Below, piece after piece: positions 34,551-44,417 of a DNA stretch of 64,000 nucleotides (position 1 is the stretch's first letter; every line of letters starts with the position of its first letter). Location of the stretch: assembly GCA_963799245.1 (NCBI GenBank), contig CAWCWN010000006.1, positions 124,001 through 188,000 of the forward strand, given 5' to 3'. The translations under genes and the position numbers were made by a program. Under the pieces are notes generated by a model. The model ran no database searches. It was not told where the DNA came from and saw only the letters and a list, made by a program, of their open reading frames with translations. Source of the stretch: CAWCWN01 sp963799245. GTDB lineage: Bacteria; Chloroflexota; Ktedonobacteria; Ktedonobacterales; Ktedonobacteraceae.

Positions 34551-36113
34551 TTATTTTTCCCAGTCACTGAGGAGCGCCTTGGCGGCGTTGTGTCCTGGCG
34601 CTCCCATTACTCCTCCACCGGGGTGTGTGCCCGAGCCGCACAGGTAGAGGCTCTCGATGGGCGTGCGATAGCGGGCGCATTCAGGCGTTGGGCGCAGTGA
34701 GAAGAGTTGATCCGGTGTGATCTCCCCATGGAAGATGTTGCCGTTGGGCATACCGTACCTCTGCTCGATATCGACGGGGCTGAGCGCCTGGTAGTCGATG
34801 ACCGTGTCGGCGAAATTTGGCGCGAACTCGCTTATGGTGGCAATGACGCGCTCTGCCATTACTTTTTTGGTGTCCTCCGACCACTCGCCCCCCTTCAGGT
34901 GGTATGGGGCGTACTGCGTAAAGCAGGAGATGGTGTGCTTGCCTGGAGGGACGATGCTTGGATCGGTGGCGGACTGCATATATGCTTCGATGTACGGCTT
35001 CTGAGAGAGTTCGCCCCGCGTCGCATCTTCAAAGGCATTCTGCACCCAATCGGGGGTCGGGCTGATTTCGCAGGAGCCGGAATGCTGCAGACCAGGGGTC
35101 GTACCGGGCAGGCATTTAAAGCTTGGGAGCTCCTTTAACGCGATGTTCAGTTTTATAACCGCGCTGTCAGTTTTAAAGCGCGCGATGCGTTTGAGGAAAT
35201 CCTTGTCCAGTTCGGCGTCCGCGCAGAGCTGCAGAAAGGTGCGCTTGGGATCGGTATTCGTGAGCACCGCCCGGGCGCGCAGTTCCTCGCCGCTCTCGAG
35301 ACGTACGCCTTCGGCGCGGCCATTGTGCACGAGTACCCTGGCCACTGGCGCATTGGTACGGATGATCGCCCCATGCACCTCGGCCGATGCAGCCATAGCA
35401 AAGCTGATACGTCCCATACCGCCGCGAACATAGCCCCACATGCCCTGCTCGCCGTTGACCTCCCCAAACATATGGTGCCATGCAACGTAGACTGACCCCG
35501 GTGTCTTCGGTCCGATAAAACTCCCGATTACTCCCTGCCCCGCATAGGCGGCACGTAAATAGTCCGACTCAAAATAGTCTGCGAGCATGTCGTACAGATT
35601 GCCAAACATCAAATAACGATAGATCTCTTCATCCTCTCCCCTGAAACGTCCTGTGAGATCAGCGATGGATGGCGGCTCTTCCAGCAAAATAGGATTGAGT
35701 ATTTCTGAAGCGCGATCAAAAAACTGCAGAAACCTGGGGTAGGCCTTGGCATCATGAGGCGAGAGGCGGCGGATCCCTTCAACGGTTTTCTCTGTGCTCG
35801 CGCGGAAGAACAGGTAATTCCCGTCCGGGTAAGGGACGAACATCTGCGGGTCCTTGACGTACGCATCGAAACCGTAGCGATGCAGCTCAAGGTCGCGGAT
35901 AATCTCGGGACGCAACAGACTCACAACGTAGGCGCAGGGAGACATGGTAAAACCGGGGAATGGCTCCTCGAGGGTGCATGCGCCACCCACGCGATCCCGC
36001 TTCTCCAGGACAACTACCTTTTTTCCCGCGCGCGCTAAATATCCGGCGGCCACCAGTCCGTTGTGGCCAGCACCAATGATGATCGCGTCGCTCTGCTCAG
36101 TCTGAGATGCCAT
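34551..36113 (-). CDS. FAD-dependent oxidoreductase, PYROXD2/phytoene-desaturase-like
   Basis: A 520-residue flavoprotein. The N-terminal Rossmann motif is IIIGAGHNGLVAAGYLARAG followed by VVVLEKRDRVGGACT, and the C-terminal FAD block is LYLCGSGTHPGGGVMGAPGH. Internal blocks (PEIIRDLELHRYGFDAYVKD, GYVRGGMGRISFAMA) fit the PYROXD2 subgroup of the phytoene desaturase superfamily, which is not necessarily a carotenoid enzyme. No carotenoid genes are adjacent. The substrate is unknown. Confidence 0.85.
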   Translation of the reverse strand: MASQTEQSDAIIIGAGHNGLVAAGYLARAGKKVVVLEKRDRVGGACTLEEPFPGFTMSPCAYVVSLLRPEIIRDLELHRYGFDAYVKDPQMFVPYPDGNYLFFRASTEKTVEGIRRLSPHDAKAYPRFLQFFDRASEILNPILLEEPPSIADLTGRFRGEDEEIYRYLMFGNLYDMLADYFESDYLRAAYAGQGVIGSFIGPKTPGSVYVAWHHMFGEVNGEQGMWGYVRGGMGRISFAMAASAEVHGAIIRTNAPVARVLVHNGRAEGVRLESGEELRARAVLTNTDPKRTFLQLCADAELDKDFLKRIARFKTDSAVIKLNIALKELPSFKCLPGTTPGLQHSGSCEISPTPDWVQNAFEDATRGELSQKPYIEAYMQSATDPSIVPPGKHTISCFTQYAPYHLKGGEWSEDTKKVMAERVIATISEFAPNFADTVIDYQALSPVDIEQRYGMPNGNIFHGEITPDQLFSLRPTPECARYRTPIESLYLCGSGTHPGGGVMGAPGHNAAKALLSDWEK

Positions 36114-36322
36114 AAGAGTTCCGTTCTGCGAAATTTCTCGTCATGCTATGCTAGAAAGTAGTATAGCATAGCTCGTGTAAAGCTCGCTGCAATGGTGCCG
36201 TACCTGCAATGGCAAATTGCATAAATTTCTGGCCGAGCGTTACTTATAAAGTTCACCTGCCGTTCTTTATTAAGTGGTGGCGTAGTCCTGATACTTTTGA
36301 TTTAGGTTATAACTGAACGACT

Positions 36323-37624
36323 ATGGGTATATGCATGTTTGGGGAAGCCGTGAATTTAGAGATATTACCATTCTGCCGGCAGCATAGAAATGCCAGGCCG
36401 CTATACTTTACGTTGTTGATGTGCCTGCTGGTTCTGACGTTCTCGAGCTGTTCCACCTTTGGCTCGGTCACCGGTCCCGGCGCCTCCGCTCCAGCGGGAC
36501 AGACGGTGCCGCAGGCGACGGTAATTCCGACACAGGCAAAAGCTGATAGTAATGGCATCGCAACAGAGGTTACCTCGCGTTACGACACGGAAAAGGTCGC
36601 GAAAATCATGGCCGGTATGTCGCTGGCACAGAAGCTGGGCCAGCTGATCATGGTGGAGTACCTCGGCAACAACTATCAGAACGGCCTGCAATATATGATC
36701 TCACAGCAGTTTGTCGGTGGCTATATGTATCAGGAGAGCAACCACAATTTTGATCCGCCCTATGATGTAGCCGGCCATGTGGATGCGCTTTCTCAGCAAG
36801 CGATGCACGATGCCAGGATCCCTTTATTGATAGCCACGGACCAGGAAGGCGGCCTGGTCAATCGTTTATATAGCTTCCACGGCGCTCTACCCTCGGCGGC
36901 GGACATGGGCGCCAGCGGTGATCCGAACGTACCGCTCGCGCAGGGCACCCAGCAGGCCAAATGGATGCTCCAACTGGGCATAAACTCTGATCTTGCTCCG
37001 GTTGTCGATGTGCATACTGTGAATCCAGCGGTGCTTGAGTCGCGCATGTTCGGCAGTACTCCGCAGGCTGTCGCCACCTACGCGGGCGCGTTTCTCAACG
37101 GCTTGCAGACGACTGGGGTTATAGGCTGCCTCAAGCATTTTCCCGGTCTGGGCGCCATCACCTCCGATCCCCACTTCGGCCTGCCTACGGTAAATCGCAG
37201 CATGACTCAACTGAACGCCATCGATCTTGCCCCCTATCGCCTGATGATCTCAAAGGATCATCCCGCCATGATCATGTCAACGGACGTGCTGGATCCGGCT
37301 ATTGATCCCAATTTGCCGGCCGAACTCTCACCGCGGGCCATCAATGGCGTCCTGCGCCAGCAACTGGGCTACGACGGTGTCGTCATCACGGATGGGCTCT
37401 ACATGGGTGGTATCAGCCAGCGCTGGTCGTTGAGCCAGGCTGCCGTGTTGTCGATTATCGCGGGCAACGATATAGTCGAGGGTCCCTATACTCCCGCGCT
37501 CGTGGCCGGCGTAGTCAGCGCCTTCGAGCAGGCTCTGCAGCAGGGGACTCTGACGATGAGCCGGGTCAACCAGTCTGTTGAGCGCATCCTGCTGATGAAA
37601 TTGCGCTACGGCATCATCAAATAG
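36323..37624 (+). CDS. Lipoprotein glycoside hydrolase family 3 (NagZ-like)
   Basis: Probable exported beta-N-acetylhexosaminidase acting on peptidoglycan or chitin fragments. The N-terminus has a hydrophobic segment ending in a lipobox (LLVLTFSSC, Cys about residue 48), then a Pro/Ala linker. The GH3 domain shows KIMAGMSLAQKLGQLIMVEY, LIATDQEGGLVNRL, LKHFPGLGAITSDPHFGLP and VVITDGLYMGGI, where the Asp of ITDG is the expected nucleophile. NagZ usually has KHFPGHG; here Leu replaces the second His. The start is uncertain: a GTG at 36350 with GGGGA just upstream would give a cleaner signal peptide than the ATG at 36323. Confidence 0.87.
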   Translation: MGICMFGEAVNLEILPFCRQHRNARPLYFTLLMCLLVLTFSSCSTFGSVTGPGASAPAGQTVPQATVIPTQAKADSNGIATEVTSRYDTEKVAKIMAGMSLAQKLGQLIMVEYLGNNYQNGLQYMISQQFVGGYMYQESNHNFDPPYDVAGHVDALSQQAMHDARIPLLIATDQEGGLVNRLYSFHGALPSAADMGASGDPNVPLAQGTQQAKWMLQLGINSDLAPVVDVHTVNPAVLESRMFGSTPQAVATYAGAFLNGLQTTGVIGCLKHFPGLGAITSDPHFGLPTVNRSMTQLNAIDLAPYRLMISKDHPAMIMSTDVLDPAIDPNLPAELSPRAINGVLRQQLGYDGVVITDGLYMGGISQRWSLSQAAVLSIIAGNDIVEGPYTPALVAGVVSAFEQALQQGTLTMSRVNQSVERILLMKLRYGIIK

Positions 37625-37653
37625 ACACTGTTGAGCCCCCATTGAGCTGCAAT

Positions 37654-38010
37654 TTAAGACATTACTCCGCCGCCATCTATGTTGATGGCCTGCCCGGTAA
37701 TCCCCTTACTTGTATCCTGACCGGCATTGTTGACTAAGATATCTATGCCGCCCAGCTCCGCGAGCGCCTTCGCCGCCATGTGTTGTACCTGCTCACTGCT
37801 GGTGACGTCGCAAGAGATCGCCAGGCCCCTGCGGCCAATGGCCTGTATCTCGCTGACGAGCGATGCCAGGTCGCTCTCAGTGCGAGCGCTTACCACTACG
37901 TCGGCTCCAGCCTGGGCCAGGGCCAGGGCTATGCTGCGTCCGATGCCCCGTCCGGCACCCGTTACTGCTGCTCGTCGCCCCGCGAGGGGGGAAGGATTTA
38001 CACTTGGCAT
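37654..38010 (-). pseudogene. SDR gene with in-frame internal deletion
   Basis: The 118-codon frame begins as a normal short-chain dehydrogenase: AAVTGAGRGIGRSIALALAQ, ADVVVSARTESDL, CDVTSSEQVQ and IDILVNNAGQD. It then jumps directly to SKGITGQAINIDGGGVMS, the extreme C-terminus of the family. About 130 residues, including the catalytic Tyr-x3-Lys, are missing while the frame is kept. It cannot work as a dehydrogenase. It could still make a short nucleotide-binding protein, but I consider it a deletion remnant. Confidence 0.75.
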
Positions 38011-38278
38011 GAGTTTACGCTAACCTCTCTCTTCTTGTTGAGGATTGCAGCGCTGCGACCCCTTTGACATTGTTCAGTGAGGAAGCAGGTATGAAAAGAG
38101 GAAACCTTCATAGCATGTACATTTCTCTTGCAGAAAGTATGCCACATAGTTAACACCATCTCAAGGGCTCGCTGGCTTGCGATGGGGGCGCTGCTGCGCT
38201 GTTTGTCTTGCGCGGCCATGTGGAATATACTACCTGCAAGAAGGCTGCAAGGCGGCCAGGAATGGAGGGTATTGTGGA

Positions 38279-39107
38279 ATGCTTAATACGCGTGCGCTAT
38301 TTAATGTCGCTGGTTTAACGGCGGTGATCACCGGCGGAAGCGGTGGGCTGGGCAGCGGCATGGCCCGCGCGCTGGCTGAGGCGGGTGCGCGTGTCGCCGT
38401 TGTCAGCCTGCACGGCGCCGCGGCGGCCGGCGTAGTCGAGACCATACGCGCGGCCGGTGGGGAGGCTATTGGTCTTGCCAGTGACGTCTTGGATCGCGCT
38501 GCTCTCGAGCGGGCCCGTGCAGAGATTTTGCGAGACTTCGCCTCTATCGACATTTTGATTAACGCGGCTGGAGGTAATCAACCCCGGGCGACGACCTCTT
38601 CCGAGGTATCTTTCTTTGACCTGGATGTTCAGGCCGTGGCTACGGTTATTGACTTGAATTTCGCGGGTACCTTCCAGAGTTGCCAGGTATTTGGATGCAG
38701 CATGGTAGAGCAGGGACGCGGCTGTATCGTGAATATCGCCTCTATGAACGCGCTGCGTCCTCTGACCCGTATACCGGCGTATAGCGCGGCCAAGGCGGCG
38801 GTGGCAAATTTTACGCAGTGGCTCGCGGTTCACATGGCACAGGAATATAGCGCGCACATACGCGTGAATGCGATCTCCCCGGGTTTTTTCTTGACAGAAC
38901 AGAAATCGTTTCCTCCTGACCGATGCGCAGAGCGGAGGCATGACCCCGCGCGGGCAGGCGATTATTGATCATACACCGATGGGGCGCCTGGGCGCGCCGC
39001 AAGATCTGATCGGGACGCTGTTCTGGCTGATCAGTCCGGCCTCAAGCTTCGTTACAGGCGTCGTGATCCCTGTCGATGGCGGCTTCTCGGCCTTTAGCGG
39101 CATCTAA
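38279..39107 (+). pseudogene. Frameshifted SDR oxidoreductase (mannonate-reductase-like)
   Basis: Starts MLNTRALFNVAGLTAVITGG with GGAGGG nine bases upstream. It has the cofactor motif TGGSGGLGSGMARAL, INAAGGNQPRATTS, SFFDLDVQA, NIASMNALRPLTRIPAYSAA (catalytic Tyr) and RVNAISPGFFLTEQ. The FFDLD and GGN.P blocks resemble the SDR group annotated as D-mannonate or D-fructuronate oxidoreductase. After TEQ an extra A in CAGAAATCG (about 38903) shifts the frame to an early stop at 38968; one base removed restores NRFLLTDAQSGGMTPRGQAI through to GFSAFSGI ending at 39107. Either a pseudogene or a sequencing error. It lies upstream of the LarA-like gene. Confidence 0.78.
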
Positions 39108-39141
39108 GCGCGGGCGTAAGTAATATGAAAGGTGGTATGGT

Positions 39142-40398
39142 ATGCTCTGGGAAAAGGGATCGACGAGCGAGACATTGAGCCCTGAGGACGTGCGTGAGCT
39201 ACTCGCGCAGGCCTGTGCGGGCCTGCCCGTCGCTGGCAAACGCGTGCTGGTCATTATTCCGGATGGGACGCGTACCATGCCTATGCCGCTTTTCTTCCGC
39301 CTCCTTTATGAGCAGCTGGGCAGGCAAGTCGCCGTTCTTGATTACCTCATCGCCCTGGGGACGCACGCGCCTATGCCCGCCGCGGCGATTGACAGGCTGG
39401 TGGGGGTGACTGCGAACGAACGCGCGCGGCGCTATCCCGGTGTGCGTATCCTCAATCACCACTGGTCCGAGGCGTCCATGCTCCAGACCATCGGTACCAT
39501 CTCGCGCCAGGAGGCGCGCGACCTGAGCGATGGCCTGCTCGTTGACGCGGTCGTCGTGACCATCAATCGCCTGGTGCTGGACTACGACCAGCTGATTATC
39601 TGCGGACCAGTCTTTCCTCACGAGGTCGCGGGCTTCTCCGGGGGGGCCAAGTATTTCTTCCCTGGTATCGCGGGCCAGGACATCATTGATTTTACGCACT
39701 GGCTGGGCGCGCTGGTCACCAGTATGGCCACGATTGGCATCAAAGATACGCCTGTACGGCGCGTTATCCAGCGCGCCGCGGCCTTTGTGCCATGCCCGCT
39801 GCTGTGCCTGGCGCTTGTTATGCAGGGGTCGGACCTGCACGGCCTCTACGCTGGCTCGCAGGAGCAGGCCTGGAGCAGGGCAGCCGACCTCTCCGCGCAG
39901 GTGAACATAACCTACGTCCAACATCCATTCAAGCGCGTTCTATCGCAGCCGGCGGAAATTTACGACGACCTGTGGACGGCCGCCAAGGCCATGTATAAGA
40001 CGGAGCCGGTTGTAGCCGATGGTGGTGAAGTCATTATTTATGCGCCTCATATCAGCGAGATATCCTATATGCATGGCCAGCTGATTGACCAGGTCGGCTA
40101 TCACGTGCGCGACTATTTCCTTAAGCAGGGGGGGCGCTTCAAAGATGTGCCCGGCAGCATCCTGGCTCATAGCACCCACGTCAAAGGCATGGGCAGTTAT
40201 GACCCGTTCAGCCGCAGCGAAACGCCGCGCATTCAGGTAACCCTGGCGACGGGCATTCCCGAGGAGCGCTGCCGACGCGTCAACCTTGGTTATCGTGATT
40301 ATCGCGGCATCGATCTCCAAGCGTGGCAGGGGCGTGAGGCCGAAGGCATCTTGTATGTGCCGCATGCGGGTGAGATGCTTTATCGCCTCAAGCCCTGA
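39142..40398 (+). CDS. LarA-family (lactate racemase-like) protein
   Basis: A 418-residue member of the nickel-pincer lactate racemase superfamily. Recognisable blocks: VLVIIPDGTRTMPMP near residue 35 (family DxTRxxP), DYLIALGTHAPM (LGTH), CGPVFPHEVAGFSGGAKYFF with the conserved GFSGG, and an C-terminal domain with IIYAPHISEISY. Many LarA homologues racemise or epimerise sugar acids and hydroxy acids other than lactate. Its neighbours (mannonate-type SDR, sugar isomerase homologue) favour a sugar-acid role. No larB, larC or larE cofactor genes are in the window. AAAGGTGG precedes the ATG. Confidence 0.8.
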   Translation: MLWEKGSTSETLSPEDVRELLAQACAGLPVAGKRVLVIIPDGTRTMPMPLFFRLLYEQLGRQVAVLDYLIALGTHAPMPAAAIDRLVGVTANERARRYPGVRILNHHWSEASMLQTIGTISRQEARDLSDGLLVDAVVVTINRLVLDYDQLIICGPVFPHEVAGFSGGAKYFFPGIAGQDIIDFTHWLGALVTSMATIGIKDTPVRRVIQRAAAFVPCPLLCLALVMQGSDLHGLYAGSQEQAWSRAADLSAQVNITYVQHPFKRVLSQPAEIYDDLWTAAKAMYKTEPVVADGGEVIIYAPHISEISYMHGQLIDQVGYHVRDYFLKQGGRFKDVPGSILAHSTHVKGMGSYDPFSRSETPRIQVTLATGIPEERCRRVNLGYRDYRGIDLQAWQGREAEGILYVPHAGEMLYRLKP

Positions 40399-40423
40399 GA
40401 AAAGATAAGTAAGGATACACAGT

Positions 40424-42256
40424 ATGCAAAAAAATATATCGCCGGCTCTGCGGAGATTGCAGGCGGAGGATGCGCCTGGTCAACTGCGGCAGGCTGAAGG
40501 GCGTATGGCCGAACTGGGCAGCGAGCGGGGTCGACCCATGCTGGACTGGGTCGAGGGTGTAGAGCGCCTGCTGGCCGACGCCGGATCCCTGGAAGCGGTG
40601 GAGGCGGAGGCGCGGGCCATCAGGGAACGAGGTATCCGCCACATTATCTGGGCCGGAATGGGAGGATCCGTCATCACGCTGCGGGTGTTACGCGAGCTTG
40701 GCTTTTGCGGCGGCCTGGGCGAAGAGGGGGTCGCCATATATCCGCTGGATAGCACCGACCCCGCGGCGCTCAACGCTATCGTCTCCCAGATCTGCCAGGC
40801 CAGAAATCTGCCGCCGCCAGGCGTGCAGTCCTCCAGCGCGGACTTTTTACGAATCCTCTTAGCCGATGTAATGATGGTCGGCGTCTCCATGGGTATGACC
40901 TCTGAGGAGCCAATCACGCACCTGGAATGGTTTATTGAGCTGCTCGCGCAGGCCGGCCTGGATGCGGCGGAGCACCTGCTGGTGATGACCTTACCGACAT
41001 CCTATCTCGATGTTTTCGCGCATGAACAGCATGTGCCGAGCCTGCCCCTGCAGCTGGATGGCAGAAGCGGCACGGGGGGACGTATGAGCGCGCCGGCGAC
41101 GCGTGTCTTCCTGCTGCCGGTTGCGCTCTACCTTGCGCGCCAGGCGCAGGATAGTCCAGGGCAGCTGCGGGCTATTCTGAGCCGTGCCTGGGCGACGTAT
41201 GACCTTGACCAGGCCTGCGACAGCCCGGCGCGGCATCCTTTTGTGCGGCTGGCGGTCGCCCTGAGTGACGCCAGCCTCGATGGTGTCTGCCGCATGTTGC
41301 TGCGCCTGCCCGCTTCCTGGCAGCCGCTTGTGCTGTGGATCGAGCAATTGATGGAGGAGAGCCTGGGCAAAGAGGGTAAGGGGATTATCGTCTTTACGGA
41401 GCAGCCACTGAATGCGCGGGCCCCTTTCTATCGCACGCAGGCTACGCTGCATGTGCGTGTGGCGACGGATGGCGATGAGCCCGGCGGGGGAGAGGCGTTC
41501 GCGCTGGTGCAGCCGTATCTCTCGGCCCGCGAGCCCGCGGAGCGCCTGGCTGCCCTGGCCGCGAGTTTTCTGGGCTGGCAGTTGAGTATGGCCCTCTATG
41601 GCTACCTGCATGAGATACACTTTGCAGGACAGCCCGCCGTAGAAAATTACAAAGCGCGTGCGCGCGTGCTGCGTACCCGAACAGATCCGCTGGAGGAGCT
41701 CACTTCCGAGGGTGGAGTTCGAGAGGGGGGGCTGTGGCTCCTGGGAGCAGGCAAGCAGGGATTACCCGCGCAGGCATTTGCCGCTAGCTTGAGCCAGGCT
41801 CTTTGTCAACCCGGGCAGGCCGAAGGCGCGCGTCTTGATTATCTCGACCTGACGGTCAATGGAGAGGCCACTGCAAGCTGGGAACCGCCATTACAGCTGT
41901 ATGTACGCGCGCTTGCGAATGCCCTGCTGGGTGTGCCGGCGAAACTGCGCAGCGCGCCGGCCGCCTACCACTCTACGGAACAGGGCGAAATGGATGGCTC
42001 AGCGTATTTGATCAGCCTGCGTTTGCTGGCGCGGGAGCACGCGGCCTGTATGATCGGAACGTACACGGATACCTTTCTGCGCGCGCAGGCCGTCAGTACC
42101 TGGCAGGCTATGTGCGAGCAGGGAAGGCGATGCTGCCTGCTGGTCGTCGCCGGGACAGGCGATGAGGCCGGTGAGGCGCTTGAGCATTTTTTTCAAGCGC
42201 TCCCTGGCTATCTCACCGCCGCAGGTCTCCCGCGCCCCAAAAATGAGGAGCGATGA
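40424..42256 (+). CDS. Glucose-6-phosphate isomerase-like (SIS domain) protein
   Basis: A 610-residue protein related to the isomerase half of transaldolase/glucose-6-phosphate isomerase fusions. The first SIS domain contains IIWAGMGGSVITLRVLRELG and YPLDSTDPAALNAI; the second region has FLGWQLSMALYGYLHEIHFA and GQPAVENYKARARVL, the position of the DQPGVE/NPFDQPNVE block in true isomerases. The sequence is divergent and Ala/Leu-rich in the middle, so the sugar substrate cannot be stated. It starts 25 bp after the LarA-like gene, in the same orientation, and probably in one operon. Confidence 0.7.
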   Translation: MQKNISPALRRLQAEDAPGQLRQAEGRMAELGSERGRPMLDWVEGVERLLADAGSLEAVEAEARAIRERGIRHIIWAGMGGSVITLRVLRELGFCGGLGEEGVAIYPLDSTDPAALNAIVSQICQARNLPPPGVQSSSADFLRILLADVMMVGVSMGMTSEEPITHLEWFIELLAQAGLDAAEHLLVMTLPTSYLDVFAHEQHVPSLPLQLDGRSGTGGRMSAPATRVFLLPVALYLARQAQDSPGQLRAILSRAWATYDLDQACDSPARHPFVRLAVALSDASLDGVCRMLLRLPASWQPLVLWIEQLMEESLGKEGKGIIVFTEQPLNARAPFYRTQATLHVRVATDGDEPGGGEAFALVQPYLSAREPAERLAALAASFLGWQLSMALYGYLHEIHFAGQPAVENYKARARVLRTRTDPLEELTSEGGVREGGLWLLGAGKQGLPAQAFAASLSQALCQPGQAEGARLDYLDLTVNGEATASWEPPLQLYVRALANALLGVPAKLRSAPAAYHSTEQGEMDGSAYLISLRLLAREHAACMIGTYTDTFLRAQAVSTWQAMCEQGRRCCLLVVAGTGDEAGEALEHFFQALPGYLTAAGLPRPKNEER

Positions 42257-43126
42257 TTACATGGATGATACACTGCGTTTTGGCATTGTGGGTTATGTGT
42301 CTTTGTTCAACTCTTCATCCACTGGATAGAAGAGTTTGGGTATATGTTTATACTAAATTGGTGGTGGAGGGCAATGATGAAAGGAGGTAGCAGCCTATGA
42401 CGCATTATATGCGAGGTATTCTGGTTACTTATAGGCACCCACCTTAAGAATGCCATCCAGAGCGACATCAAAATCGGAAGAGGTTCAAGGTTTTCTCACA
42501 ACTGAATACTGAATGCATAACCCTGCAAAACCCATCAACAGAGCTGGGGTATTATAACGCTTCACCCTGAATACGAGCCAACATCTTAACGATGGTTATC
42601 TACGGTTGTGTGTGGACAGTCCAACTCACGGGCGACCCTCTCATGCCCGGTCTGATTGTGCTGGATTGGACACTGTCATAGGGTCAATCTGGCCGCTTCT
42701 GTTGGCCACTATGAACAACTGTCTTTTTGGGCGTCGTGGTGTCGGTGGATTTCAATCGATGCCCCAGTTCTGGGTCATATGGCAGGCCGGGACATGATTG
42801 AAGTGCCAGTTCTCTCTGTCCTGACCCGCCGAATTCTTTTTGGTTACCTGCCTGTCGTGTGTTTATATATATCCTGTCTGCAGGGATAGCAGCACTTGCG
42901 AGAATAGAACATATGTGCTAAAATCTGTGCATGTGATTTTCTGCCCGTGCGGCTGGCGCAACAGTTTTTAACTCCTATCACCATTTTGGGTCAGATTGTT
43001 TCATCTTATATATTGATATGATAAGATACATGGTGCTGAAGTTAGTAGTAAGCAGAAGCATGGATGTTCAAGGTATGCTCCCTGTCTCTACATGAGCGAG
43101 TGCTTTGATATAAAGAGGTAGTGCGC
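42257..43126. other. 870-bp region with only gene remnants
   Basis: A 22-codon frame (42261-42329) begins MDDTLRFGIVGYVSLFNSSS and stops. FGIVGY is how Gfo/Idh-type Rossmann proteins start, and GAGGAG lies upstream, so this may be the truncated next gene of the preceding operon. The rest is lower in GC than the surroundings, has stops in all frames and no recognised protein. I see no RNA gene. Confidence 0.45.
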
Positions 43127-44398
43127 ATGCGCGTATTTGAGAGGCTGGGTGGCAGGGCAAAGTTTATTTTACCGATCCCTCTGGCCCTGGTAATCCTGTT
43201 GTTGTCGGGCTGGTTGTGGGTCAGTACTCCGCTCTTTCAGGCCGGCGGCACGGGCCTGCTGCTACTGCAGTCGCAGCAATACCAGCAGGCCACCAATCCA
43301 GCGGCCGCGACGCCCACGCGCCTGCTGAATGGCCAGTTAGCCTCGCTGGGTTGGATAGTTGGTAAGGATTGCCAGCGCGGCATGCAGGCCTATTTATCGA
43401 CGGCGCAGACGAATCCGGACGCCGCAATAGTTGGCACCGGCTGGGTTGACCCCACCAGCGGCCAGCTCATCGCTGGCCAGAGCAACAATTGTGTGCCCGG
43501 CAGCTTGAGCATGGACAACGTCGTAAAGCTCGTACATAGCAAGGGAGGCATGGCCTACCTGACGGTGACAATGGAGACCGACGGCTCGCCCGGGTCCTGG
43601 ACCTCTCAGCAGCAGACGAACTACATCGCCCAGGCCGCCAGCACCCCGGCCCTTATCGCCCCCATCATACACGAGGTGCAGCGCCTCAATTACGATGGCG
43701 TGATCATGGACATGGAGGGGGGCGACCCCAGCTATCCCAACGTCCAGCAGCTTTTCGCTCAGTTCAACCAGCGTGTGTGGGACGCGCTGAAGCCTTTGCA
43801 CAAATTGTACGGCATTGCCCTCATCCACAAACTCAGTGACCACGACCAGTACTACGACATCAATGGCTTTGAGAACTGGTCCTTGCTGGGCAGCGCGGCC
43901 GATTTTATCGTCGTGATGGCCGTTGACCAGTCCTTTTATTCACCCGGCCCGACCGTGAGCATTCCATGGCTCAAGCAACTCCTGGCCTATACCCTGCAGA
44001 CGATGCCGCAGATGCTGCCGCACATTATCTGGGAGCTGCCTCTCTACGGAGCCAGCTGGTCCTTGCGGGGAGGAAACTGGGTCTTTGATACAGGGGTGAA
44101 CTACCAGGATGGGGTGAACCTTGTGGCGCAGATACCATCTTCTGAGATCGATACAGGCGCCAGCAACCTGAATGATCCTACCTGTGCGCACCTGGTCTAC
44201 ACAGATAGTTCTGGCGTCACTCGTTCACTATGGTACCACACCGCAAGAAACCTCTACTATATCATCTCGAATTTCCGCCAGATCCTCGCGCAGACCCCGC
44301 AGTTCGAGCATAGCCACCTGATCATCGCCCTCTGGTACCGGGCAACCTGGGAGCCTGGCGCTGTATGGTCGATGCTGAGGCCAATTCTGCCAAACTAG
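43127..44398 (+). CDS. Membrane-anchored glycoside hydrolase family 18-like protein
   Basis: A 423-residue protein with an N-terminal signal anchor (LPIPLALVILLLSGWLWVST, residues about 15-35). The extracellular part has a chitinase-like TIM barrel: LNYDGVIMDMEGGDPSYPNV contains DGVIMDME, the GH18 DGxxxDxE motif with the catalytic Glu. SAADFIVVMAVDQSF is the expected later strand, and HIIWELPLYGASW the closing Trp strand. Likely substrate is chitin, peptidoglycan or another GlcNAc polymer. I prefer the ATG at 43127 (AAAGAGG eight bases upstream) over the GTG at 43121. Confidence 0.75.
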   Translation: MRVFERLGGRAKFILPIPLALVILLLSGWLWVSTPLFQAGGTGLLLLQSQQYQQATNPAAATPTRLLNGQLASLGWIVGKDCQRGMQAYLSTAQTNPDAAIVGTGWVDPTSGQLIAGQSNNCVPGSLSMDNVVKLVHSKGGMAYLTVTMETDGSPGSWTSQQQTNYIAQAASTPALIAPIIHEVQRLNYDGVIMDMEGGDPSYPNVQQLFAQFNQRVWDALKPLHKLYGIALIHKLSDHDQYYDINGFENWSLLGSAADFIVVMAVDQSFYSPGPTVSIPWLKQLLAYTLQTMPQMLPHIIWELPLYGASWSLRGGNWVFDTGVNYQDGVNLVAQIPSSEIDTGASNLNDPTCAHLVYTDSSGVTRSLWYHTARNLYYIISNFRQILAQTPQFEHSHLIIALWYRATWEPGAVWSMLRPILPN

Positions 44399-44417
44399 GC
44401 TGGGTGAAAGCATGTGT

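Noticed and set aside
42600..42890. Possible transposase or other gene in the gap after the sugar isomerase homologue
   Set aside because: Both strands were read in all frames; short blocks looked suggestive, but stops interrupt every one and no family could be named.
42902..42920. LexA/SOS-type box (GAACATATGTGC)
   Set aside because: One half-site mismatches the Gram-positive consensus and no SOS gene follows; a single short match is expected by chance.
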